Positions 8,936 to 17,123 of a stretch of DNA of 64,000 nucleotides are shown here, in pieces (the first letter of the stretch is position 1; every line of letters starts with the position of its first letter). The DNA comes from Salipiger aestuarii (GTDB lineage: Bacteria; Pseudomonadota; Alphaproteobacteria; Rhodobacterales; Rhodobacteraceae): the NCBI RefSeq assembly GCF_003259905.1, contig NZ_QLMG01000011.1, positions 1-64,000 on the forward strand, written 5' to 3'. The translations under genes and the position numbers were made by a program. The notes beneath the pieces are model-generated. The model had not been told where the DNA came from. It saw only the letters and a program-made list of their open reading frames with translations, and made no database searches.

Positions 8936-9850
8936 ATGAAAAAGATCCTCTTTCTGGCCAATTGCCAGGGCGCGCAGTTCGCAAATACCTTGTCGCAGGG
9001 CTCTCGGACGTTTCAGGACGACTGGCGGACGCTCAGGACGATCCAGGCCCAGGCGATGAAACCTGCCGACCGGTCCTTTCTGCTGGAGCAGATGACCGCC
9101 GCAGATGCGATCGTCGCGCAGCCGCTGTATTCCGCGCCGATCCCCGAGGTAAAGCATGGCGCGCTGCGACACTGGGCGCAGGAGAACGCAAAGCAGCTGA
9201 TCGTGCTTCCGGCGCTGCAATACGATGTGGTGCTTGCCACCAGCATTGCGTCGCAATGGGCCGGGCTTGCGGATTATCCCTTTGCCGCGACCGAGGATGC
9301 GTCGATTGCCGCCGGGTTCGTCGCCGGATTGTCGCCCGAAGCCGCATGCCGGGCGTTCCACGACGTTCCGGTGTTTGATGCGGAAACGCTGCGCGGGGCC
9401 GTCGCGCAAAGCATCGACGAATACCGCCGCCGCGAACAAGAGGCTGACTGCGACATCCTCGCCTCGCCCTATTACCACGATCACTGGCAAGGCTCGCGCC
9501 TGCATTATGCCAAGGGCCACCCTTTGCCGCATGTGTCCCGGTATTTCGTGGCGCGCATTGCCGAGGCGCTTGGGATCGACGATTTTGAACCTGGACGAAC
9601 GCTGCACCTGCTGGGCGCCTGGCAGCACGCGATGCCGGTCAAGCGCTGGGTACGCACGGCGCTGGATCTTGACGTCGATGCCAACGACACGGCTTGCTGC
9701 GCCGGACAACAGATCCCCCTTGAAGAGCTGATCGCGCGCCTGCACCGCTTTTACGCCAAGCGTGGGGCCGATGCGGTGCACGCCCGGTTGAAACGGTTCG
9801 GGTCATACAACGCCGCGCTGTCGGTCTATCGCGACGCAGTCACAGCCTGA
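8936..9850 (+). CDS. WcbI-like polysaccharide biosynthesis protein
   Basis: A 304-residue protein beginning MKKILFLANCQGAQF, the NCQ motif typical of the WcbI family (first described for capsule biosynthesis in Burkholderia, where it binds CoA and is a putative acetyltransferase). Other family-like spots are LPALQYD around residue 98 and the C-terminal LLGAWQHAMPVKRWV. It has no signal peptide. No other polysaccharide genes lie beside it, so the target is unknown; a role in modifying a surface glycan is inference. It ends just before a strong bidirectional terminator. Confidence 0.65.
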   Translation: MKKILFLANCQGAQFANTLSQGSRTFQDDWRTLRTIQAQAMKPADRSFLLEQMTAADAIVAQPLYSAPIPEVKHGALRHWAQENAKQLIVLPALQYDVVLATSIASQWAGLADYPFAATEDASIAAGFVAGLSPEAACRAFHDVPVFDAETLRGAVAQSIDEYRRREQEADCDILASPYYHDHWQGSRLHYAKGHPLPHVSRYFVARIAEALGIDDFEPGRTLHLLGAWQHAMPVKRWVRTALDLDVDANDTACCAGQQIPLEELIARLHRFYAKRGADAVHARLKRFGSYNAALSVYRDAVTA

Positions 9851-9874
9851 CCTGTCGCGCCCGCTGCGCGCATG

Positions 9875-9907
9875 CAAAAGCCCCCGGCGTGTTCGCGGGG
9901 GCTTTTG
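9875..9907. terminator. Bidirectional intrinsic terminator
   Basis: An 11-bp perfect stem (CAAAAGCCCCC with GGGGGCTTTTG) and an 11-nt loop, with A and T runs built into the stem ends. It sits between the convergent WcbI-like gene and mltG and can serve both. Confidence 0.85.
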
Positions 9908-9910
9908 TTG

Positions 9911-11071
9911 TCACTGGTTGGCGCGTTCCGCTTCCAGCCGGCGATAGGCGGCGACGTTGGCGTTGTGTTCGTCCAGCGTGGCGGCGAACAGATGCCCATC
10001 CGCCGGGTCCAGCGTCCTGGCGACGAAATAGACGTAATCGCTGTCTGCCGGGTTCAGCGCCGCCTGAATGGCCAGGCGTCCGGGGTTGGCGATGGGCGTC
10101 GGTGGCAGCCCTTCAATGACATAAGTGTTGTAGGGCGTTTCGCGCCGCAGTTCGGACTGGCGGATGCCGCGGCCGAGCACCCCCTCGCCGCCGGTGATGC
10201 CATAGATCACCGTCGGGTCGGTCTGAAGCCGCATGCCGCGTTCCATCCGATTGACAAAGACCGATGCCACAAGCGGGCGTTCATCCGCACCGCCGGTTTC
10301 CTTTTCGACGATGGACGCCATGGTCAGCGCCTCTTCGGGCGAGGCATAGGGCAGCCCCGGCGCGCGGTTGGACCAGGCTTCGGCCAGGATGACCTGCTGG
10401 GCGGCTTGCATCCGGTCGATCACGCTTTGGCGGGTGTCGCCGCGGCTGACTTCGTAGCTTTCCGGGGCGAGCGAGCCTTCGGCGGGGCGCTCGGCGATGT
10501 CGCCGTCCAGAATATCGACCTGGCCCAGTTCCGTCACCACCTGCCAGCTTGTCACGCCTTCGGCGAGCGCCACGCGGAACCGGGTGCCCACGTCATCGCG
10601 ATAAGCCGCGTATTCGGCGGGGGCCGGTTCGGCGGGATCGAATTCAAGAACCTCGGCATAGCGTCCGGCCGCGGGATCAAGTTCGCGCACCTCGACCTGC
10701 GCGCTGGTCACGCCGATGCGGTACACCACCTCGGTGCCGCAGGTCGACGCGCCGCCGCGGGTGATGATGTCGGTGATCTCGGGCATGGTCGCGCCTTCGG
10801 GCACCAGATACGACCCCGCCTTCAGCAGTGCGGTCTTGTCGGCGTAATCCGCGCCAAGCCGGAACAACACCCCCGACCGGATCGCCCCCTTGTCTTCCAG
10901 ATCGGAAGACACGCGGTTGAAATTGCTGCCTCGCTGAACCTGCAGACAGATCGGCTGTTCCAGCGGCCCGACCGACTGGTATTCCTTTTGCGCCCAGATC
11001 AGCACGCCCCCGAGGAGGAAAACGATGACCACGAGAAAGGTCATCGCGTTCGAGGCGATGTTGCGCCACAT
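9911..11071 (-). CDS. mltG: Endolytic peptidoglycan transglycosylase MltG
   Basis: A 386-residue YceG/MltG protein that cuts nascent glycan strands at the inner membrane and is thought to set their length. One N-terminal membrane helix (about residues 10-27) follows a short cytoplasmic start. A LysM-like region comes next (QVQRGSNFNRVSSDLEDKG). The catalytic glutamate is in ASIVEKET (E256), and the C-terminal YNTYVIEGLPPTPIANPG block is characteristic. It starts 2 bp after the fabF stop, so the two are co-transcribed, an arrangement common in related bacteria. Confidence 0.93.
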   Translation of the reverse strand: MWRNIASNAMTFLVVIVFLLGGVLIWAQKEYQSVGPLEQPICLQVQRGSNFNRVSSDLEDKGAIRSGVLFRLGADYADKTALLKAGSYLVPEGATMPEITDIITRGGASTCGTEVVYRIGVTSAQVEVRELDPAAGRYAEVLEFDPAEPAPAEYAAYRDDVGTRFRVALAEGVTSWQVVTELGQVDILDGDIAERPAEGSLAPESYEVSRGDTRQSVIDRMQAAQQVILAEAWSNRAPGLPYASPEEALTMASIVEKETGGADERPLVASVFVNRMERGMRLQTDPTVIYGITGGEGVLGRGIRQSELRRETPYNTYVIEGLPPTPIANPGRLAIQAALNPADSDYVYFVARTLDPADGHLFAATLDEHNANVAAYRRLEAERANQ

Positions 11072-11073
11072 GG

Positions 11074-12330
11074 CTATTCGACCTTTCCGAAGATCACGCT
11101 TGCGTTGGTGCCGCCAAAGCCAAAGGAATTGGACAGCGCATGAGTCACCTTGCGCGGGCGCTTTGCGTTGGGCGCAAGGTCGATGGGCGTTTCGACCGCC
11201 GGGTTGTCAAGGTTGATGGTGGGCGGTGCGACCTGATCGCGGATCGCGAGGATCGAAAAGATCGACTCGATGGCGCCGGCCGCGCCCAGCAGGTGGCCTG
11301 TGGCGGATTTGGTCGACGACATGGTGACCTTGCCGGCGTGCTCGCCCATGATGCGTTCGACCGCGCCAAGTTCGATGGTGTCGGCCATGGTCGAGGTGCC
11401 GTGGGCGTTGATATAGTCGATGTCCTCGGCGCGCAGGTTGGCCGATTTCAGCGCCGCGCGCATGGAGCGTTCCGCGCCGTCGCCGTCCTCGGACGGGGCG
11501 GTGATGTGATAGGCATCGCCCGACATGCCATAGCCCAGCACCTCGGCATAGATCTTGGCACCGCGCGCCCTGGCGTGTTCGTATTCCTCAAGCACCACGA
11601 TGCCCGCGCCTTCGCCCATGACGAACCCGTCGCGGTCCGCGTCATACGGGCGGCTGGCTTTGGTGGGATCGTCGGCGCGCTTGGTCGACAGCGCCTTGCA
11701 GGCGTTGAACCCCGCGATGCCGATCCGGCAGATCGCCGCTTCGGCGCCGCCGGCGACCATGACGTCGGCATCGCCGTAGCGGATCAGCCGCATCGCGTCG
11801 CCAATGGCATGCGCCCCGGTGGAACAGGCCGTGACCACCGAATGGTTCGGCCCCCGGAAACCGTACTTGATCGACACCTGACCCGAGATCAGGTTGATCA
11901 GCGCGCCCGGCACAAAGAACGGCGAGACGCGGCGCGGCCCCTTGGTTTCCATGGTGACGGCGGTGTTGGCGATGGAATTGAGCCCGCCGATGCCGGACCC
12001 GATCAGAACGCCGGTGCGTTCCAGATCTTCGCGATCGGTCGGCATCCAGCCGGAATCCGCGACCGCCTGCTGTGCGGCGGCAAGACCGAACAGGATAAAG
12101 GTGTCGACTTTGCGCTGTTCCTTCGGCTCAAGGTAATTGTTGGCGTTGAATTCGCCTTCACCGTCGCCCAGCGGCACCTCGCAGGCATAGGTCGTGACCA
12201 GCCCCTCGGTGTCGAAATTACGGATCGGTCCCGCACCCGACTGACCGTCGAGGATGCGTTCCCAGGTTTTTTCTACTCCGTCCGCAAGGGGTGAAACCAG
12301 CCCCAGCCCGGTGACAACGACGCGGCGCAT
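11074..12330 (-). CDS. fabF: 3-oxoacyl-ACP synthase II
   Basis: A 418-residue thiolase-fold condensing enzyme that extends acyl-ACP with malonyl-ACP in fatty acid synthesis. The active-site cysteine is in VTACSTGAH (C169), with the two histidines in NAHGTSTMADTIELGA and STKSATGHLLGAAG. Length and motifs are those of a full FabF. The start MRRVVVTGLGLVSPL is the family norm, and GAAGAGAGGG lies upstream. In many relatives acpP sits directly upstream; here the preceding gene is a glycosyltransferase-like ORF 94 bp away, so acpP must lie elsewhere. Confidence 0.95.
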   Translation of the reverse strand: MRRVVVTGLGLVSPLADGVEKTWERILDGQSGAGPIRNFDTEGLVTTYACEVPLGDGEGEFNANNYLEPKEQRKVDTFILFGLAAAQQAVADSGWMPTDREDLERTGVLIGSGIGGLNSIANTAVTMETKGPRRVSPFFVPGALINLISGQVSIKYGFRGPNHSVVTACSTGAHAIGDAMRLIRYGDADVMVAGGAEAAICRIGIAGFNACKALSTKRADDPTKASRPYDADRDGFVMGEGAGIVVLEEYEHARARGAKIYAEVLGYGMSGDAYHITAPSEDGDGAERSMRAALKSANLRAEDIDYINAHGTSTMADTIELGAVERIMGEHAGKVTMSSTKSATGHLLGAAGAIESIFSILAIRDQVAPPTINLDNPAVETPIDLAPNAKRPRKVTHALSNSFGFGGTNASVIFGKVE

Positions 12331-12424
12331 GCGTTCTGCCCTCTCTTCGGTCGAATTAACGTTTTTTTTCTTGGCCTCGCTCTTACCCTGCCCGCGCCAT
12401 CGGGGGCAAGCCTCGGACGGCGCT

Positions 12425-13225
12425 TCAGGCGTATTCCGGCCCCAGATCCGCCTGCGCTCTCACAATCCAGTGATCGCGCAGCCAGTCGCAGGGCTTGGAA
12501 TGACGGATCAACGAGCCGTTCCAGCCCTCCAGCGCGTCGGTCATCTTGGGTCGCCCGTGAAAGCACACGACGCGCGCGTCCTGCGGCAGGCGCGGCGCGT
12601 GCAGCCAGTTTCCGGGGAACGGGTTGCAGTCGTATTTGAACGACACCACCCAGGGGTCGGGGATATAGCTGAACACTCCGCGGTCCATCGCCTTGTGGCT
12701 GGTGTAGCGTTGTTCCGATCCGCGCGCCCCTTCGACCTCGGCGTAAGGGTTCGCGGCCAGATCTTCGTAAAGAAAGCCGTGCAGCGCGGGATCGAAGCGA
12801 AACACCGATCCGTGCCCCGTGGGCCGCCCCTTGCGCTTTTCGGTCCAGTCGTGCCGCATGGCAACCGTGCCGGGCGCAAGGTCGTGGAGCGGGTCCAGCG
12901 ATCCGGTGATGACCACGTCCAGATCGAATCCCAGCACCGGGCCTTGCAGATCGGGCACCAGTCCGGGGCGAAACAGCGACACCTTGCGCATTGCCCCCTG
13001 CCGGTTCGCCACCGCAAGCGCCTGCGCCATCGGTTCGGCAAAGGGTTCGACCGGCAGCGGCAGCACCTCGATCGCCGGGTGCAGACCCGCGCCATGTTCG
13101 GTCATGCACAGGAACCGGATGGGCCGGGACAGGTTGCGCCGCACACCGGAAAACAGTCGGTTGACGTATTCCGGCCCAAACAGGGTGCCCCATTTGATGC
13201 AGATGATGTTCACGGGCTGGCTCAC
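12425..13225 (-). CDS. Putative glycosyltransferase
   Basis: A 266-residue cytoplasmic protein. It starts IICIKWGTLFGPEYVNRLF, a pattern like nucleotide-sugar-binding folds of GT8-type enzymes, and has an acidic DxD-like motif in VLGFDLDVVITGSLD (about residue 100) that would bind metal and nucleotide sugar. A later CFHGRPKM segment resembles the C-terminal histidine motif of such enzymes. The acceptor is unknown. It lies upstream of fabF on the same strand and 75 bp downstream of the cytochrome b gene. Confidence in the fold is moderate; no specific activity can be named. Confidence 0.55.
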   Translation of the reverse strand: MSQPVNIICIKWGTLFGPEYVNRLFSGVRRNLSRPIRFLCMTEHGAGLHPAIEVLPLPVEPFAEPMAQALAVANRQGAMRKVSLFRPGLVPDLQGPVLGFDLDVVITGSLDPLHDLAPGTVAMRHDWTEKRKGRPTGHGSVFRFDPALHGFLYEDLAANPYAEVEGARGSEQRYTSHKAMDRGVFSYIPDPWVVSFKYDCNPFPGNWLHAPRLPQDARVVCFHGRPKMTDALEGWNGSLIRHSKPCDWLRDHWIVRAQADLGPEYA

Positions 13226-13300
13226 GCGCGCCTCCTCGGCCTTGATTGCGGGGGCTTTAGCGCAAACCGCGGCGTGGGGCCATAGCGTCGGGGCGTCGGG

Positions 13301-13891
13301 TCAGGAACGGCGTCCGGTAATCATCGGGGTCACGAGGTTTTCGCCCTTCCACCGTTTGTAAAAGACGATGGCCGCGATGTGGATCAGCACCATGATCAGC
13401 AACAGCGTCGACAGCGGCTCGTGCAGGGACAGCGCCGTCTGCGTCGTCTCGTGGCTGACGTATTTCGCAAGGGGCCCGACGTTGATGTAATCCTCGGGGT
13501 CGGACAGCAGCCCCGATGCAACCTGCATCGCCAGAACCACAAGGACGCCCACCACGAACAGCGCGCCGACCGGATTGTGCCCCCAGGTGCGCGAAGGGCG
13601 CCGTTCGGGCAGATGTCTTGCATAGGCGACGATGGCCGATGGCCCGCGTACGAAACTGGCAAAGCGCGCCGTGCGCGGCCCGACAAAACCCCAGATCACC
13701 CGCAGCACAACGATGGCGCCCACGGTGTAGCCCGCATAGAAATGCAGCGTCATCTGGTCGGGCCCGAATTTGCCAAGCCCCCATGCGGTGGCAAAGGCCA
13801 GCACCAGCGCCCAGTGCAGCACCCGGACCACCGGGTCCCACAGCACCGCGCCGGAGATCTCTCCGCGGCGCGTGTCATCACCAGATGCCAT
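13301..13891 (-). CDS. Cytochrome b561-like membrane protein
   Basis: A 196-residue integral membrane protein with four hydrophobic helices and conserved histidines placed for b-type heme (RVLHWALVLAF, LHFYAGY, SLHEPLSTLL, LIHIAAIVFY). This is the pattern of b561-type di-heme cytochromes that accept electrons from the quinone pool. The ATG at 13891 was chosen because a real protein begins at MASGDDTRRGE; the longer frame overlaps the upstream gene. It starts only 4 bp after the cytochrome c' stop, so the two are co-transcribed and the b-type protein is the likely electron donor of the c-type protein. Confidence 0.82.
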   Translation of the reverse strand: MASGDDTRRGEISGAVLWDPVVRVLHWALVLAFATAWGLGKFGPDQMTLHFYAGYTVGAIVVLRVIWGFVGPRTARFASFVRGPSAIVAYARHLPERRPSRTWGHNPVGALFVVGVLVVLAMQVASGLLSDPEDYINVGPLAKYVSHETTQTALSLHEPLSTLLLIMVLIHIAAIVFYKRWKGENLVTPMITGRRS

Positions 13892-13895
13892 CGGC

Positions 13896-14354
13896 TCAGA
13901 AGCTTTTGGCGCGGTAATCGTCGTGGCACGCCTTGCACGCCCCGCCAAGCTGCCCCATCGCCGGGCGCAGCGCGTCCAGCCCGCCGCCCGCCGCACCGGC
14001 CATGGTGTCGACAGCGGCGTTCAGCGCCTGCACCCGTTCCATGAACCCGTCGGTGTCTTCCCAGATCACCGGCAGCGCGCGGGTCTTGCCCGGAAGATCC
14101 GCGTTCGAGGTTCCCGGTGCAAAATAATCCGCGACATGCAACGAGATCAGCGCCGACAGATCGGCGGCATGGGCGCTTGCGGCCTCGGCGTCATAATCGA
14201 CATCGCCCTTGGCCATGGCGGCAAGCCCGCCCGTTTCAAAGCCAACAAGCTGGAAAAATCCCTGCCGGGCTTTCACCGTGTCTTCGGCGGATTGGGCCAG
14301 AGCCATCGTGGCAGGCACGGCGGCAGCGAGCGTGGCGAGGAGTAGCTTGCGCAT
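13896..14354 (-). CDS. Cytochrome c'-family protein
   Basis: A 152-residue secreted cytochrome. The first about 20 residues (MRKLLLATLAAAVPATMALA) are a signal peptide, and the C-terminal GACKACHDDYR carries the CxxCH heme-attachment motif in the position typical of cytochrome c', a four-helix periplasmic protein that can bind NO or take part in electron transfer. The ATG at 14354 has GGAAAGACG ahead of it. The gene is followed by a b561-type gene, a pairing common in proteobacteria. A 16-bp perfect palindrome, GGCCCGGCGCCGGGCC, lies in the leader at 14391-14406. Confidence 0.87.
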   Translation of the reverse strand: MRKLLLATLAAAVPATMALAQSAEDTVKARQGFFQLVGFETGGLAAMAKGDVDYDAEAASAHAADLSALISLHVADYFAPGTSNADLPGKTRALPVIWEDTDGFMERVQALNAAVDTMAGAAGGGLDALRPAMGQLGGACKACHDDYRAKSF

Positions 14355-14482
14355 GGGGTCGTCTTTCCTGTTTTCTTGCTTTGACGGATTGGCCCGGCGC
14401 CGGGCCGATTCCATGTCGGAGGTCATGATCACATAGCATAAACCAAATATGACAAGCCGCCCGTTTTTTTTGTCCGGGCCGT

Positions 14483-15646
14483 TCAGGCGGCGGGCATCCG
14501 CCGTTCCGCGATCCCGGCCCACCACGAACACCCCGCGGGGATGACTTCGTCGTCAAAGTTGTACTCGGGCGAATGAACCATGGCGGAATCGCCGTTTCCA
14601 ACCAGAATATAGGCTCCGGGGCGCTCTTCGAGCATAAACGCAAAATCCTCTCCCCCCATCACCAGCGAGGCCTCGGCGCAGTCGCCAGCGACCTCGCGCG
14701 CGACATCGGCGGCGAAATCGGTCTGGTCGTCGTGGTTCACCATCACGGGATAGTTACGGATGTACTCCACGCTGGCGCTGCAATTATAGGCAGCGGCGAT
14801 ACCGGTGCACAGCTGTTCGAACCGGTCTTGCGCAAGATCCCGGTTCTCTGGCGTCAGGGTGCGCACGGTACCGCGCAGGGTCACGCGCGGGGGGATGACG
14901 TTGAACGCCTCGCTCGACGTGACAAAGCTGGTGACCGACACCACGATCTGGCTCACCGGGTCGGCGTTGCGGCTGGCGATGCTTTGCAAGGCGGTAACGA
15001 TGGTGGCGGCCGTGACGGTGGGGTCGACGGTTTCATGCGGCTTGGCGGCGTGCCCGCCGCGCCCGTCGATGGCCACCTCGAAAATGTCGGTGGCGGCAAA
15101 GAACGGCCCCGGTCGAATGGCAAAGCTGCCCAGCGGCAGGCCGGGCCAGTTGTGCATGCCGTACACCTCCTGAATGCCCCAGCGATCCATCAAGCCATCG
15201 TCGCACATGACCTTGCCGCCGCCGCCGCCCTCTTCGGCGGGCTGAAAGATCACCACCACGGTGCCGTCGAAATTGCGCGTCTCGGTCAGGTAGCGCGCCG
15301 CCCCCAGCAACATCGCGGTGTGCCCGTCATGGCCGCAGGCGTGCATCGCGCCGGGGGTCCTTGATGCATAATCGACGCCGGTGTTCTCGGTGATCGGCAG
15401 CGCATCCATGTCGGCGCGCAGTCCGATCACCTTGCCCGACCCTGTCGCCTTGCCCCGGATCACCCCGACCACGCCGGTGCGCCCGATGCCCGTGACGACC
15501 TCGTCGCAGCCAAATTCGGCCAGCTTATCCGCGACCACCCCGGCTGTGCGATGGGTGTCGAACAGCAGTTCGGGGTTCTGGTGCAGGTCGCGGCGCCAAG
15601 CGGTGATTTCGGCCTGAAGTTCGGCAAAGCGGTTCTTGACGGGCAT
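14483..15646 (-). CDS. M20D amidohydrolase (hippurate hydrolase type)
   Basis: A 387-residue zinc peptidase of the M20D group, which removes acyl groups from N-acyl amino acids such as hippurate. Metal-binding motifs are visible: HACGHDGHTAML (about residues 101-112), FQPAEEGGGGG with the catalytic glutamate, and GGEDFAFM near the C-terminus. The ATG at 15646 was chosen because M20D proteins start near MPVKNRFAELQ; the longer frame is not protein-like. A second M20 enzyme lies upstream on the same strand, and a peptide ABC transporter follows beyond it, which suggests use of imported acyl amino acids or dipeptides. Confidence 0.87.
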   Translation of the reverse strand: MPVKNRFAELQAEITAWRRDLHQNPELLFDTHRTAGVVADKLAEFGCDEVVTGIGRTGVVGVIRGKATGSGKVIGLRADMDALPITENTGVDYASRTPGAMHACGHDGHTAMLLGAARYLTETRNFDGTVVVIFQPAEEGGGGGKVMCDDGLMDRWGIQEVYGMHNWPGLPLGSFAIRPGPFFAATDIFEVAIDGRGGHAAKPHETVDPTVTAATIVTALQSIASRNADPVSQIVVSVTSFVTSSEAFNVIPPRVTLRGTVRTLTPENRDLAQDRFEQLCTGIAAAYNCSASVEYIRNYPVMVNHDDQTDFAADVAREVAGDCAEASLVMGGEDFAFMLEERPGAYILVGNGDSAMVHSPEYNFDDEVIPAGCSWWAGIAERRMPAA

Positions 15647-15698
15647 GCGTAGGGTCCTTTGGGTGTGCTTTACGGCCAGACTGCCAGCAGGGGGAAGA

Positions 15699-16868
15699 TC
15701 AGGCGAGATGCGCCAGCAAGCGTTCCATGAAACGCTGACCGGCGTCGATCTGCGCGATCTCGATATATTCGTCGGGTTTGTGGGCGATGGCGATGTCCGA
15801 CGGTCCGCAGACCACCGCGTCATAGCCCGCCGCCTGAAAATGGCTCGCCTCGGTGCCATAGCTCACCTGAAGCGCGCCATTGTCGCCCGTAAGCTGGCGC
15901 ACCAGCGCCTCGGCCGCGTTGTGCTGAACCGGCATAAGCGGCGGAAGCTCGAACATCGGTGTGATCTCGACCCAGGCCTCGGGGCAGACGGCCTGCATTT
16001 CAAGCGTCAGGCGCGCTGCCTCGTCGCGAAACATCTGCGCCCAGGCGTCGGCGTCCTCGCCCGGAACGACGCGGAAACCGACCCCAAAGGCGCAGTCCCT
16101 GGCGGTGATGTTATGGGCGGTGCCGCCGGAAATCTGGCCGACATGCACGTTGGTGTAGGGCGGTTCGAACAGCTTCGCCACCGGGCCGGGCACCTGCGCC
16201 GCGTTGCGCGCATTGACCCGGTTGCACCATTCGATCAGCTTTGCCCCCCACATCACCGCAGACACGCCGGTGTGCAGAATCGACGAATGCACCTCGACCC
16301 CATGCACATGTACCCACAGGTTCACGCCGCCCTTGTGGCCAGTGACCGCCTTCAGCATCGTCGGCTCGCCCACGATGACCGATCGCGCGCGCGGCATATC
16401 GCTTGCCACCATCGCCTCGGCCAGATCCTTGCCGCCCATGCAGCCCAGTTCCTCGTCATAGCTGAGCGCCAGTTGCAGCGGGGTCGAAAGCCCGCGATGG
16501 TGCGCCTCGACCATCGCCCAGATCGCCAAGGCGTCAAAGCCTTTCATGTCAGTCGAGCCGCGCCCGTAAAGGCGCCCGTCCCGCTCGGTCAGCGTGAACG
16601 GATCACTCGACCACGTCTGCCCGTCCACCGGCACCACGTCCGTATGGCCCGACAGCACCACGCCGCCCGCCTGGCGCGGGCCGACATGCGCGAAAAGCGC
16701 GGCCTTCGTGTCGGGTTCACCCGGCTTGGGATGCTGATGGCTGTCGATGCCGTGACTGGACAGATATGCCGCCACCCAGGCGATCAGCGGCAGATTCGTG
16801 TCGCGGCTGACGGTGGGAAAGCCGACCAGCTTCTCAAGGATCTCGCGGGGAGAGAGGCGCGCTGTCAT
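15699..16868 (-). CDS. argE: Acetylornithine deacetylase
   Basis: A 389-residue M20A metallopeptidase. The ArgE/DapE signature is clear: SGHTDVVPVDGQ with the first metal ligand, YGRGSTDMKGFDAL with the second, and SYDEELGCMGG with the catalytic glutamate. ArgE removes acetate from N-acetylornithine in arginine synthesis. Many alphaproteobacteria make ornithine with ArgJ, so this copy may instead act on other N-acyl amino acids, consistent with its place between another amidohydrolase and a peptide ABC transporter. The gene is on its own, 52 bp before the M20D gene. Confidence 0.82.
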   Translation of the reverse strand: MTARLSPREILEKLVGFPTVSRDTNLPLIAWVAAYLSSHGIDSHQHPKPGEPDTKAALFAHVGPRQAGGVVLSGHTDVVPVDGQTWSSDPFTLTERDGRLYGRGSTDMKGFDALAIWAMVEAHHRGLSTPLQLALSYDEELGCMGGKDLAEAMVASDMPRARSVIVGEPTMLKAVTGHKGGVNLWVHVHGVEVHSSILHTGVSAVMWGAKLIEWCNRVNARNAAQVPGPVAKLFEPPYTNVHVGQISGGTAHNITARDCAFGVGFRVVPGEDADAWAQMFRDEAARLTLEMQAVCPEAWVEITPMFELPPLMPVQHNAAEALVRQLTGDNGALQVSYGTEASHFQAAGYDAVVCGPSDIAIAHKPDEYIEIAQIDAGQRFMERLLAHLA

Positions 16869-16974
16869 GAAACTGTCCTTTGTTCGTGCCCCAATGAGCT
16901 AAACCGCCAGAGAGTCTGCCGCAAGACCCGCGCCCCCCCGGCTATGCGCTCGACCGCTATGTCCGGCATGCCTC

Positions 16975-17077
16975 CGGCGGGAGTTTATTTGGCAAGATGA
17001 AGGACACGCACCGCGCCCGGGCTTCATCTTGCCCGATAAACTCCGGGGGGCTGCGCAGCAGCGGGGGCAGCGCCCCC
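16975..17077. repeat. REP-like inverted repeat plus GC palindrome
   Basis: The left arm 16975-17002 (GGGAGTTTATTTGGCAAGATGAAG core) and right arm 17022-17048 (CTTCATCTTGCCCGATAAACTCC core) form a stem of about 24 bp with a few mismatches. A palindrome GGGGGCAGCGCCCCC follows at 17063-17077. A related half unit with the same palindrome occurs at 49978-50031. The element lies between the ABC ATPase stop and argE, so it may also act as a transcription end. Confidence 0.7.
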
Positions 17078-17123
17078 TCGGCCCGTGGGCCAGCGCAGCC
17101 GCGTGCGGCCGTCATTCCAGGGC

